Of a stretch of 64,000 nt of DNA, positions 32,800 to 41,690 are shown piece after piece. The translations under genes were made by a program, and so were the position numbers. The notes under the pieces are model-generated. The model made no database searches and was not told where the DNA came from. It was given only the letters and a program-made list of their open reading frames with translations. Source of the DNA: Verrucomicrobiales bacterium (GTDB lineage Bacteria; Verrucomicrobiota; Verrucomicrobiia; Verrucomicrobiales; DEV007). The stretch covers positions 16,124 to 80,123 of the forward strand of contig JARGPH010000020.1 in NCBI GenBank assembly GCA_029213065.1, given 5' to 3'. Positions within the stretch are counted from its first letter, which is position 1; every line of letters begins with the position of its first letter.

Positions 32800-34275
32800 A
32801 TGGACATTCTCGTTTCCGTTTTACGTTTCATCGGCATTCTTTTCCTCGTGATCATGATGTTCAATATCATGATTGTGGTTCATGAGTGGGGCCATTTTCT
32901 CGCCGGTCGCTGGCGTGGACTTTACATTGATCGCTTTCAGATCTGGTTCGGCAAGCCTATTTGGAAAAAGACTTACAACGGTGTGCAGTATGGACTTGGT
33001 TCGATTCCTGCAGGCGGTTTTGTATCGCTTCCCCAGATGGCACCAATGGAGAGCATCGAAGGGAAAGTCGATGACGGTGAGGGAGATGAGACTCCGAAAA
33101 ATCTGCCACCGATTTCAGCGCTCGACAAAATCATCGTTGCCGCAGCGGGGCCACTTTTCAGTTTTCTCCTCGCCTGTGTCTTCGCCTGCATCGTCTGGGC
33201 AGTGAAAAAGCCGGTCTCGGAATCGGTTGCGACGACCACGGTTGGGATGGTCGCGCCGGGGACTCCTGCGGAGAAGGCAGGTCTCCTTCCCGGGGACAAG
33301 ATCACCTTCGTCGATGGTAAAGAGGTGAAGCGTTTTCAGGGAATGGATCGCTCCATCATGTGGACGATTATTTCGAGTGATAACAAAGACATCGAGGTTG
33401 ATTTTATCCGTCCCGGAAAAGGTGAGATGAGCGTTATCGTAGAGCGACCTGAAGCGGCGGAAGTCGCGGTCGTGGAAGGATCCGCCTTGAAAAAATTCTG
33501 GGCGAAAATCAGTTCCCGTCCACCGCTCAGAACCATTGGAATTCGTCCCCGGCTCTCCGCCGTGGTCGGACGCGTCATGGAGAACAGCCCTGCGGCCGAT
33601 GCGGGTCTCGAGACCGGCGACATCATCACCCATTTGAATGGAGAGCCTTCTGTCAGTCAGATGAGCGTGAGCACCTTCGACTGGAAGGCGGGAGAAAAAG
33701 TCAACCTGACCCTGAAGCGCGGCGACGAGACTCTGGAAAAGGAGATCACGCCACGTGTGCCGGAGGTTGATGGGAGTAAAGCGATGCTCGGCGTCGCCTG
33801 GGACGGTGATGGGATCCGCACTCTTGTGCGTGAGAATCCGGTCACTCAGGTCGTGAACAGCTTCAAGTCGATTACGAAAACGCTCCAGGCGGTTTTCTCT
33901 CCGAAGTCAGATGTGAAGGCGGGACACCTCAGTGGTCCGGTTGGGATCATGGGCCTCTACTACGATCTTTTTCAGCACAGCGAAGGCTGGCGCCTTGCCC
34001 TGTGGTTCAGTGTCCTTCTCAACGTGAACCTCGCAATTTTGAATATGCTGCCGTTCCCGGTTCTCGATGGCGGACACATCGTCATGGCCCTGCTCGAAGC
34101 GGCTCGCCGTAAGCCGATTCCGTTCAAGGTTCTTGAAGTGGTGCAGACCGCCTTTGTCCTCATGCTGCTCGGGTTCATGGCTTTTGTGACCCTGAAAGAT
34201 GTCGGTGATCGAGTGCCCGATGGCGCTGCGCCGGTGGAGCAAAAGGTTCCGAAATTTCTCCCTCTGAAAAAATAG
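32800..34275 (+). CDS. rseP: Site-2 intramembrane zinc metalloprotease RseP
   Basis: From ATG 32800 the product is 491 residues. The zinc site HEWGH (H28, E29, H32) is in the first membrane helix, and the third ligand is in the C-terminal NMLPFPVLDGGH motif. Two PDZ domains lie between (GMVAPGTPAEKAGLLPGDKI and GRVMENSPAADAGLETGDII). RseP cleaves membrane-bound anti-sigma factors or signal-peptide remnants in regulated intramembrane proteolysis. The neighbour ispG, 39 bp downstream, is probably in the same transcript; rseP-ispG adjacency also occurs with dxr in other bacteria, but dxr is absent here. Confidence 0.94.
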   Translation: MDILVSVLRFIGILFLVIMMFNIMIVVHEWGHFLAGRWRGLYIDRFQIWFGKPIWKKTYNGVQYGLGSIPAGGFVSLPQMAPMESIEGKVDDGEGDETPKNLPPISALDKIIVAAAGPLFSFLLACVFACIVWAVKKPVSESVATTTVGMVAPGTPAEKAGLLPGDKITFVDGKEVKRFQGMDRSIMWTIISSDNKDIEVDFIRPGKGEMSVIVERPEAAEVAVVEGSALKKFWAKISSRPPLRTIGIRPRLSAVVGRVMENSPAADAGLETGDIITHLNGEPSVSQMSVSTFDWKAGEKVNLTLKRGDETLEKEITPRVPEVDGSKAMLGVAWDGDGIRTLVRENPVTQVVNSFKSITKTLQAVFSPKSDVKAGHLSGPVGIMGLYYDLFQHSEGWRLALWFSVLLNVNLAILNMLPFPVLDGGHIVMALLEAARRKPIPFKVLEVVQTAFVLMLLGFMAFVTLKDVGDRVPDGAAPVEQKVPKFLPLKK

Positions 34276-34314
34276 AGTGTGGCGTAGCGTAGAGAGTTGT
34301 TTGATCATTGAAAT

Positions 34315-36111
34315 ATGAGCCGCTACTACGCTCCTTCCCCCCTTACCTCGAAACGCCGCCCCACCCGATCCGTCGCGATCGGGCCGGTTGGTGTCGGAGG
34401 TGAGAATCCGATTCGGGTTCAGTCCATGCTCACGAGTGATACCCGTGAAACGGACGACTGTGTCGCCGAAACGATGGGGCTCGTCGAGGCTGGTTGTGAG
34501 ATCGTCAGGGTCACAGCGCAGACGAAAAAGATCGCTGCCAATCTGGAAAACATCGTTGCCGGTGTTCGTGCGAAGGGGAGTGAGGTTCCGATCGTCGCCG
34601 ACATTCATTTCAAGCCCGACGCGGCGATGGAGGCGGTGAAGTGGGTTGAGAAAGTTCGCGTTAATCCGGGTAACTACGCGGACAAAAAGAAGTTTCAGGT
34701 CCGTGAATACACCGATGATCAATACGCGGAGGAACTGGTTCGCCTTGTTGAAGACTTCGGTCCGCTCGTCGACGAGGCGATCAGGCGCGGCGCGGCGATG
34801 CGCATCGGCACCAACCACGGTTCGCTGAGTGATCGCATCATGAACCGCTTCGGCGATACCCCGTTGGGGATGGTTGAGAGCGCCCTCGAATTTGCCCGTA
34901 TCGCACGGGACCGTGGTTATCACGACTTCGTCTTTTCAATGAAGGCGAGCAATCCGAAAGTGATGATCGAAGCTTACCGGCTTCTCGTCGCAAGGCTCAG
35001 CGAACTGGGTGAGGACTGGAACTACCCGATTCACCTCGGTGTCACCGAAGCGGGTGACGGCGAAGACGGTCGCATCAAAAGCGCGATTGGAATTGGTTCG
35101 CTGCTCGCCGACGGGGTCGGTGACACGATTCGGGTGAGCCTGACCGAGGACGCGGTTTATGAGATTCCCGTGGCCCGTGCCCTCGTCGATTTGATCGAGG
35201 AAATGCGCAGTAGCACGGATGATATTTCCGAGACGCTGAGCTGGGATGAGGTGACCTGGAATCCCTTCGAGTATGAACGTCGTTCTTCCGAAAAGCTTTC
35301 CATTCAGGGAATCGACCTCGGCGGTGACGAGACGATTCGGGTTTTTACCTCGCAGGAAAAGTGGAACGCGCTTGCGCACAAACTCGCGAAGCTCGGTGAT
35401 TTTCAGCCCGAGATCGTCGTCGAACAATCCGGTGTTGAGGCGATCGATCCTCGTGATGCAGATGCGATTGCGGCGATCAATGCCAGCACGGAGCCGAAGC
35501 TGGTGACGGTCGCTGATGGTCTCAGTATTTCCGTGATTTCAGCATTTCGACTGCTTGCCTCCCGTCTCGATGCGCGGCATCCGATTTTGCTGAAAGACAC
35601 CCTCCATCCCTCAACTGACCCGGATAAAGATTTTCTCCCGACGCTGCTCACCGCAGGGATGAATATTGGATCTCTGATCTGCGATGGGATTGGTGATGCG
35701 ATTTTGATTCAGGGCGAGCAAGCTCCCGGCCAGTCGCTGCGACTCGCTTACAATGTTCTGCAGGCATCCGGAGCGAGAATTTTCAAAACCGATTACGTGG
35801 CCTGCCCGAGCTGTGGGCGGACCCTTTTCAATCTGCAGACAACGACGCAGAAAATCCGCAGTGCGACCGGTCATCTCAAAGGGGTTCGCATTGCTGTGAT
35901 GGGCTGCATCGTGAACGGTCCCGGTGAAATGGCGGATGCTGATTTCGGCTACGTCGGCGGTGCTCCCGGAAAGATTAATCTCTACGTTGGGAAAGAAGCG
36001 GTGAAGTTCAATATTCCTGAAGACGAGGCGGTCGATAAACTCATCGATCTCATCAAAGAGCACGATCGCTGGATCGAAGCCCCGACCGAGGTCGCGGAGA
36101 TTGCGGACTGA
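34315..36111 (+). CDS. ispG: 4-hydroxy-3-methylbut-2-enyl-diphosphate synthase, long form
   Basis: A 598-residue IspG (GcpE) of the methylerythritol phosphate isoprenoid pathway. The TIM barrel starts with VGGENPIRVQSMLTSDT and PIVADIHFKPDAAMEAVKWVEKVRVNPGNY. The C-terminal 4Fe-4S domain has CPSCGRTLFNLQ and GCIVNGPGEMADADFGYVGG, with the three cluster cysteines. Between them lies a ~200-residue insertion (from about residue 300), as in the chlamydial, Bacteroidota and plant forms; the short proteobacterial form has ~370 residues. It needs reduced ferredoxin or flavodoxin. Confidence 0.96.
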   Translation: MSRYYAPSPLTSKRRPTRSVAIGPVGVGGENPIRVQSMLTSDTRETDDCVAETMGLVEAGCEIVRVTAQTKKIAANLENIVAGVRAKGSEVPIVADIHFKPDAAMEAVKWVEKVRVNPGNYADKKKFQVREYTDDQYAEELVRLVEDFGPLVDEAIRRGAAMRIGTNHGSLSDRIMNRFGDTPLGMVESALEFARIARDRGYHDFVFSMKASNPKVMIEAYRLLVARLSELGEDWNYPIHLGVTEAGDGEDGRIKSAIGIGSLLADGVGDTIRVSLTEDAVYEIPVARALVDLIEEMRSSTDDISETLSWDEVTWNPFEYERRSSEKLSIQGIDLGGDETIRVFTSQEKWNALAHKLAKLGDFQPEIVVEQSGVEAIDPRDADAIAAINASTEPKLVTVADGLSISVISAFRLLASRLDARHPILLKDTLHPSTDPDKDFLPTLLTAGMNIGSLICDGIGDAILIQGEQAPGQSLRLAYNVLQASGARIFKTDYVACPSCGRTLFNLQTTTQKIRSATGHLKGVRIAVMGCIVNGPGEMADADFGYVGGAPGKINLYVGKEAVKFNIPEDEAVDKLIDLIKEHDRWIEAPTEVAEIAD

Positions 36112-36176
36112 GTTTTTGCATTCGAGTTGCTTCGATTCATGCAGGGTGGTACATTTTGGCTTAACAAAGGTATCCA

Positions 36177-36512
36177 ATGGAATTATCTGATCCACATTTA
36201 TATCGGCCTGACAGAGTCTTGATGTGGAATGCAATCGCTGATCGCATTGAAAGGGATCCTACTTGCCTCTCCGTTCCGCTGAACAATATCGAGCGGTGGC
36301 TGAAAAGAGGTCGAGTCAGGGAATCTCCGCTCATTGAGTGGCGTAGGAGAATCGTATCGGCTCAAGGGGGCGCAGCAGAATTTGATGAGTTAATCAACTT
36401 TCTCCGTGCCGAGAATCACGACTCGGAGCCTTTAAAGTCTTGTTCGCCATTTGTAGGGATTCTCAGCCGCGAGGAGTTGGATCAATGTTATCTCGATGAT
36501 TCTTCAAAATGA
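36177..36512 (+). CDS. Small protein of unknown function, partner of the nucleotidyltransferase gene
   Basis: A 111-residue, mostly helical protein. Visible are NIERWLKRG, LIEWRRRIVSAQGG and a C-terminal PFVGILSREELDQCY. The arrangement suggests a DNA- or partner-binding helical protein, but I do not recognise a named family. Its last codons overlap the start of the next gene by 4 bp (ATGA), so the two proteins are translationally coupled. The sequence 36177-37042 looks richer in A+T and uses different codons than its neighbours, a sign of recent transfer. Antitoxin is a guess from gene order and size. Confidence 0.75.
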   Translation: MELSDPHLYRPDRVLMWNAIADRIERDPTCLSVPLNNIERWLKRGRVRESPLIEWRRRIVSAQGGAAEFDELINFLRAENHDSEPLKSCSPFVGILSREELDQCYLDDSSK

Positions 36513-37042
36513 ATCTGGAAGGACTCCGACATTTGAGCCGGTCTGCACGGATCCTTGCAGATGACTGCTCGATTGTCGTTCTGGGATCAGCGTCGTTGTT
36601 GTGCACATTTCCAAATTTAGGCGATCCAGATCAGCCTTTGGAGAATACTTTTGATGCGGATCTATGTCCTGAGCCGTTTGATGAGACTACCGGGAGAATG
36701 TTGAATGAAGCACTTGGTGAATCCAATTCATTTCATCTGCGGCATGGATACCATGCAGACATTCTCCGTCCGGAAATATTTGAAACGCTGCCAAACGGAT
36801 GGCGGGAGCGTCTCGTTCCGGTTCCTTCATGCGAAGAAACTTTTGGGCTTGATCCTCATGATCTGGCCGCTACGAAAATACTTGTGGGAAGAGATAAGGA
36901 CAAGGCATTGGTCGGATGGCTGTGGAGAAATAAGTTGATTGATTCAGAATTAGTCGAAGAGCGGCTAAGGACGATCTCCAAATCTGAAAAGGCCATCATT
37001 CGATCATCGAAGACTTTCAGGGAGGTTTTTGAGCGGATCTGA
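36509..37042 (+). CDS. DUF6036-like nucleotidyltransferase-fold protein
   Basis: A 177-residue protein with the minimal nucleotidyltransferase signature: VVLGSAS (G26-S27), then D49 and D51 in TFDADLC, and a third acidic residue D84 in YHADIL. This is the spacing of Pol-beta-type enzymes such as AbiEii and MNT toxins. The later DPHDLAATKILVGRDKDK is typical of DUF6036 and AbiEii-like proteins. The active site appears complete. Being coupled to a small upstream gene in an otherwise housekeeping region suggests a toxin-antitoxin-like or accessory module; enzyme activity is inferred from motifs only. Confidence 0.8.
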   Translation: MNLEGLRHLSRSARILADDCSIVVLGSASLLCTFPNLGDPDQPLENTFDADLCPEPFDETTGRMLNEALGESNSFHLRHGYHADILRPEIFETLPNGWRERLVPVPSCEETFGLDPHDLAATKILVGRDKDKALVGWLWRNKLIDSELVEERLRTISKSEKAIIRSSKTFREVFERI

Positions 37043-37202
37043 AACCGGTTTCAATACCGATTAGATTAGCCAGGATGGACTCGGCCGCCATTTGACTTCG
37101 ACGAATAAAAGAGCAGCTCGTGAAAACTATTGCTCCAAAAATGGGGATTAAATCACCGATTCACGCGCGTGACTAACGTTTGCTTTTATGTGAGAATTCG
37201 CG

Positions 37203-40200
37203 ATGCGATTTTTTCCTGTCATTCTGGCTTTCCTGCTGATTCCGGTTTTACCGATTCAAAGCGAAGAGTTTCCTCTGGTCTATCAAGATGATTTTTCGAA
37301 GGGGGCTGAAAACTGGACGCCGACAGACGCGAAAGCGTGGAAGATCACAGAGATAGACGGGAATAAAGTTTTCGAGAATCTCGGCGGTTCGAAATACAAA
37401 GCGCCCTATCGCAGTCCTCACAATATCGCGCTTCTGAACGATCACGTCGTCGGTGATTTCGTGCTCACCGCGCGGGTGCAGTCGAAACAGGAGCCGCGCG
37501 ATCATCGCGACATGTGCCTCTTTTTCGGCTATCAGGATCCTGCGAATTTCTACTATGTGCACCTCGGGCAAAAGGCCGATCCTCACGCCAATCAAATTTT
37601 CCTCGTGAATGAAGCACCCCGTGTCGCCATTTCAGAAAAGGCGTCCGAGGGCACTCCATGGAAAAGCGATACCTGGCACGAGGTGAAAATCGTCCGCACT
37701 GTCGCGACCGGTCTTATCGAGATCTATTTCGACGACATGGAAACGCCCACCCATGTCGCGCATGACAAAACATTCGTGTGGGGGCAGATCGGGATCGGAA
37801 CCTTCGATGACAAAGGTCTCTGGGATGATATCGAATTGCGGGGCGTGAAGGTGGAGCCACCGCGGCGTGAGCAGGCGAGCCCGAAGCAACTCAAGTTCAC
37901 CAAGTGGACTCCGGACTTTCAGGTTCCCGATCCGGTTGCGATCAGCTTCGATCCTCAGGGGCGGGCCTACGTCACGCAGACGATGCGCCGCAAAGCCAAT
38001 GACCTCGACATCCGGCAGAATGCGGACTGGATTCCGGATGATCTCAGTTTTACCTCACCGAAGGATAAAGAGGATTTTTACAAAGCCAAGTTCACGGAAG
38101 CGAACAGCACGGCGAATGCGCACCGGGTCAAAGATTATACAGGAGATGGGATTCACGATATTCGGGATCTCACCGCGTTGAGCGAACGAATCCATTTCAT
38201 TGCCGACGAGGACGGTGATGGATTCGCCGACACGATTCAGACCTACGCAGAGGACCTCAATCACCTCATTGGTGGTGTTGCCGGCGGGGTCCTTTTTCAT
38301 GAGGGCAATGTCTACACCTCTCCGGTGCCGGAGATGGTTCGGTTTCGCGATACCGACGGCGATGGAAAAGCGGATGAGAAGAAGGTCATGGCTTCCGGGT
38401 TCGGGGTTCACCTCGCCTACGCGGGGCACGATATGCACGGTCTTCGGGTCGGGCCGGATGGACGGATCTACTGGTCGGTGGGTGATAAAGGCATTCGTGT
38501 GAAAACGGCGGATGGCCTCGATTACCGGTTTCCCAATCAGGGAGGTCTGATGCGTTGTGAACCGGATGGGTCAAATTTCGAAGTGTTTGCTCACGGTCAG
38601 CGCAATATCCAGGAAGTGGACTTTGATCAATACGGGAACTTTTTCGGAGTCGACAATGACGCCGATCTCGCCGGTGAAAATGAGCGACTCGTTTACATCG
38701 AGCACTACCTCGAAACGGGATGGCGCTCGAACTGGCAGTATCTGAAACAGGACTACAATCCGTGGGATGCCGACCTCATGCACAAGCCGTGGCACGAGGA
38801 GCAACCGCGCTGGTTCACGCCACCCTTGAGCAATTACGAGAATGGGCCGGCTGGTTTCAAATTCAATCCCGGCACCGCGCTCGGTGGTGATTATCAGAAC
38901 TACTTTTTCCTGACAAGCGCACCACGCGGTGAGCAGTGGGCCTTCCAGGTGCGGCCTCACGGGGACAGTTTTAAAATGGTAAACGATCACAAGATCGCTG
39001 AAGGCGTTCCACTCGTGGGATTGAACTTCGCTCCTGACGGGGCACTCTACGGGGTAGACTGGGGCGGGGGGTATCCACTGAATGAAGAGGGTGGGATCTG
39101 GCGAATCGATGTGGCGAAAGAAGAGGCCAACGTTCGCCGTGGGAAAACGAAAGCGCTCATCGCTGCTGACTTTTCCAAAATGGAGGTTGAGGAGCTCGTC
39201 GCTTTGCTCGCTGACCCTGACCAGCGCATCCGGCTCAAGGCGCAGTTTCAGCTCGCGACGCTTAAAGAGAGCAAGGTCCTGATGGCGCAGGCCTCGAAAG
39301 TGGAAGCCGATCAACTCAGCCGAATTCATGCTATCTGGGGAGTGGGACAGTTGATCCGTTCCGGTGAGGCTGATCCTGACCTGTTGATTGCGTTGTTTAC
39401 TGACCCTGATCCCGAGATTCGTGCCCAGGCGATCAAGACGTCCACCGACGGATTCGGTGTCAGGCTCGGTCTCGATCGTATTCCTGCTCCGACCGGAAAG
39501 ACGCATGCACTCACTGAACCGCTCGTTGCCCGGTTGGATGACCCTGCGCAGCGGGTCCGGATACAGACGCTGATTGGATTGGGGCGTCTTGGTGATGTTT
39601 CGTCGTCAGGGGCTATTCTTGAAATGCTCCGTCGTAAAGAGCATCAACATTCGATGACCTATGTTCGTCATGCCGGAGTCATGGCAATGGCAGGAGCGAT
39701 TCCGACGAAGACGTTGGTCGAATTAAAAGACGATAAATCGGACTTTGTGAGGGCCTGCGCGGTCGTGGCGCTTCGTCGTCGCGGTGATGCCGCGGTGGCT
39801 GCCTTCCTATCGGACAAGGATCCTATCACCGCAGGCGATGCGGCTCGTGCGATTCACGACGACTGGATGATCCCCGAAGCGATGCCGTCTCTCGCTGCGG
39901 CGCTGGGCACCCACGCCGGCAACGAAGCTTTCACACGTCGTGCCATCAATGCGAATTTCCGGATCGGTGATGCGAAATCAGCTGATCGTGTTGCCGCGTT
40001 CATTGCGGGCGGCAAAGGCGGTGAGGCCAATCTCGAAGCGGGGCTGGAGGCACTTCAGAACTGGACGAGGCCGGGTAGACTCGATCTGGTTGTCGGTCGT
40101 TCCCGGCTTCTTGAGCCCCGTGCTGCTGAGGTGGCTACCGGCGCAATCAAGAAGCACATCGATGCATTGTTGACCTCGGAATTCGCTTCGGTTCGCACCA

Positions 40201-41147
40201 CGACGATGAAGTTGGCCCGACTGGCGGATCTGACGATTAAGAATGAAACGCTCGAAACCGTTTTCTCCAATCCGTCGATCAGCGCAAAATTACGGGCCGA
40301 GGCACTGCGGACACTGTCTTCTCAAAAGGCCCCCGGATTGCAAAAGTCGGTCACGGCGGGGCTGGGGGATAAGGAGGATACGGTGCGAATGGCGGCGCTC
40401 GATATTCTGGCTTCGACTAACCCGAAGAAAGCGGTCGAAGCGATTAAAGGAAGAATTGAGAGCGATGGTTCAGTTTTGCTGAAGCAGCATGCGATTCGTC
40501 AGCTTCCAAAGGTCAAGGCATCTGAGCTGATGAATGCCCTCGTGGATGACCTTGCCGCCGGAACTCTGGCCCCTGCGCTCCAGCTTGATGTTTTTGAGAC
40601 GGCGGGAGAAGGAGCTTTCGCTCAGGATGAGAAAGTCGCCGCTAAACTTTCCGCTCTGACCGCCAAATGGACGGAAGCGGCGGCGGGTGATATGCTGGCA
40701 CCTTTTCTGATTGTGAAAGAAGGAGGCGATGCGCGGCGCGGTGAGTTAATTTTCATGAATCATGAAGCAGCCCAGTGCATCCGTTGTCACAAGGTGGAAG
40801 ATGGCAAAGGTAGCAACGTGGGCCCGAATTTGAAATCAATCGGGGCGAAGAAAGACCGGCAGTATATTCTGGAGAGCCTCGTTGATCCGCAAAAGGTCAT
40901 CGCGAAGGGATACGGAAATATTTCGCTGACATTGAAGGATGGCAGCTCGGTAGCCGGTCAGTTTCGCAGTGAGAAGGACGGTGCCGTGACGATTCGGGAC
41001 ATCGAGAACAAAGAATCGGTGATTGCCGCCGATGAGATTGAGTCCCGCAGTCCTGTTGTCTCAACTATGCCGCCGATGGCCTTCATTCTCCAGAAGGGTG
41101 AGTTGCGCGACGTTGTTGCCTACCTCGCGAGCTTGAAGGCGGAGTGA
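37203..41147 (+). CDS. Giant exported PVC-type propeller / HEAT-repeat / c-type haem protein
   Basis: A 1314-residue exported protein (signal peptide to about residue 20). Residues about 25-220 are a concanavalin-like domain (YQDDFSKGAENW ... NFYYVHLGQKADPHANQIFLV). Residues about 225-640 form the PVC-type membrane-bound dehydrogenase propeller, with VPDPVAISFDPQGRAYVTQT, FRDTDGDGKADEKKV and LNFAPDGALYGVDWGGGYPLNE. Residues about 660-1150 are HEAT-like repeats. The C-terminal module holds one haem site, CIRCH (C1192, C1195, H1196), then GPNLKSIG, and LVDPQKVIAKGY, typical of the PVC haem-binding family. These proteins are thought to oxidise sugars or polyols and pass electrons to a cytochrome chain; the substrate is unknown. 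Confidence 0.92.
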   Translation: MRFFPVILAFLLIPVLPIQSEEFPLVYQDDFSKGAENWTPTDAKAWKITEIDGNKVFENLGGSKYKAPYRSPHNIALLNDHVVGDFVLTARVQSKQEPRDHRDMCLFFGYQDPANFYYVHLGQKADPHANQIFLVNEAPRVAISEKASEGTPWKSDTWHEVKIVRTVATGLIEIYFDDMETPTHVAHDKTFVWGQIGIGTFDDKGLWDDIELRGVKVEPPRREQASPKQLKFTKWTPDFQVPDPVAISFDPQGRAYVTQTMRRKANDLDIRQNADWIPDDLSFTSPKDKEDFYKAKFTEANSTANAHRVKDYTGDGIHDIRDLTALSERIHFIADEDGDGFADTIQTYAEDLNHLIGGVAGGVLFHEGNVYTSPVPEMVRFRDTDGDGKADEKKVMASGFGVHLAYAGHDMHGLRVGPDGRIYWSVGDKGIRVKTADGLDYRFPNQGGLMRCEPDGSNFEVFAHGQRNIQEVDFDQYGNFFGVDNDADLAGENERLVYIEHYLETGWRSNWQYLKQDYNPWDADLMHKPWHEEQPRWFTPPLSNYENGPAGFKFNPGTALGGDYQNYFFLTSAPRGEQWAFQVRPHGDSFKMVNDHKIAEGVPLVGLNFAPDGALYGVDWGGGYPLNEEGGIWRIDVAKEEANVRRGKTKALIAADFSKMEVEELVALLADPDQRIRLKAQFQLATLKESKVLMAQASKVEADQLSRIHAIWGVGQLIRSGEADPDLLIALFTDPDPEIRAQAIKTSTDGFGVRLGLDRIPAPTGKTHALTEPLVARLDDPAQRVRIQTLIGLGRLGDVSSSGAILEMLRRKEHQHSMTYVRHAGVMAMAGAIPTKTLVELKDDKSDFVRACAVVALRRRGDAAVAAFLSDKDPITAGDAARAIHDDWMIPEAMPSLAAALGTHAGNEAFTRRAINANFRIGDAKSADRVAAFIAGGKGGEANLEAGLEALQNWTRPGRLDLVVGRSRLLEPRAAEVATGAIKKHIDALLTSEFASVRTTTMKLARLADLTIKNETLETVFSNPSISAKLRAEALRTLSSQKAPGLQKSVTAGLGDKEDTVRMAALDILASTNPKKAVEAIKGRIESDGSVLLKQHAIRQLPKVKASELMNALVDDLAAGTLAPALQLDVFETAGEGAFAQDEKVAAKLSALTAKWTEAAAGDMLAPFLIVKEGGDARRGELIFMNHEAAQCIRCHKVEDGKGSNVGPNLKSIGAKKDRQYILESLVDPQKVIAKGYGNISLTLKDGSSVAGQFRSEKDGAVTIRDIENKESVIAADEIESRSPVVSTMPPMAFILQKGELRDVVAYLASLKAE

Positions 41148-41170
41148 TAGCGGGGATTTAGGGATTTAGG

Positions 41171-41380
41171 GAACCCCGACGGGGTTCAGGATCATAGCCC
41201 GGGGTTCTCGAACCCCGGGGGCTTCGGCGGGTAATCATGAACCCCACCGGGGTTGTGTAATTGCGCTGCATCGAGCTTGGCGAATGGTTTCGACACAACC
41301 CCGTTGGGGTTGGCGTGTGATGCGTGGTTATCCCCGGGTTCGAGAACCCGGGGCTGGAATACGAAACCCCGTTGGGGTTC
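41171..41380. repeat. Cluster of six GC-rich palindromes (AACCCC...GGGGTT family)
   Basis: Four short palindromes of the form AACCCC-NNN-GGGGTT (41172-41186, 41240-41254, 41297-41311, 41365-41379) alternate with two 22-bp dyads of the form CCCCGGGTTC-NN-GAACCCGGGG (41198-41219 and 41332-41353). The order is short-long-short-short-long-short, so the whole ~210-bp cluster is itself nearly symmetric. It fills most of the 543-bp gap after the giant cytochrome gene and could end transcription from both sides. Confidence 0.9.
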
Positions 41381-41410
41381 CAAAAGGGGGCGGTGTCCGC
41401 GAATGTTTAA

Positions 41411-41571
41411 AGAACGAGGTTGTGGCCTTCATCTGCAGAATGAGCGCGAGTTTGTAGCATCTTCCCGAAGGAGCGGTCGATGGACCGAGATGGCCGAACG
41501 TTCGGAGAACGAGGTCGTGGCCCTCATCTACAGAATGAGCGCGAGTTTGTATCCGCCTCCCGAGGGAGCGG
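41411..41571. repeat. Two ~65-bp direct repeats
   Basis: The segments starting at 41411 and 41506 share AGAACGAGGT, TGTGGCC/CGTGGCC, CAGAATGAGCGCGAGTTTGT and CCCGA-GGGAGCGG-like tails, about 85-90% by eye, 95 bp apart. No promoter or reading frame in either copy looks real. Together with the palindrome cluster they account for the gap between 41147 and 41691. Confidence 0.8.
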
Positions 41572-41690
41572 AAGGGTGCTCTGGAATGGCCTGAATAGCC
41601 AGAGAACGAAGCTGCGGCGCGCGGCTGCAAAAAGGGCGCAAGCTTGATTGCCTGCGCCCTGAAAGTTGCGAAATGAATCAGTCGCAAAAA

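Noticed and set aside
41171-41571. CRISPR array
   Set aside because: The repeats are palindromes of two kinds at uneven spacing, with no unique equal-length spacers and no cas genes.
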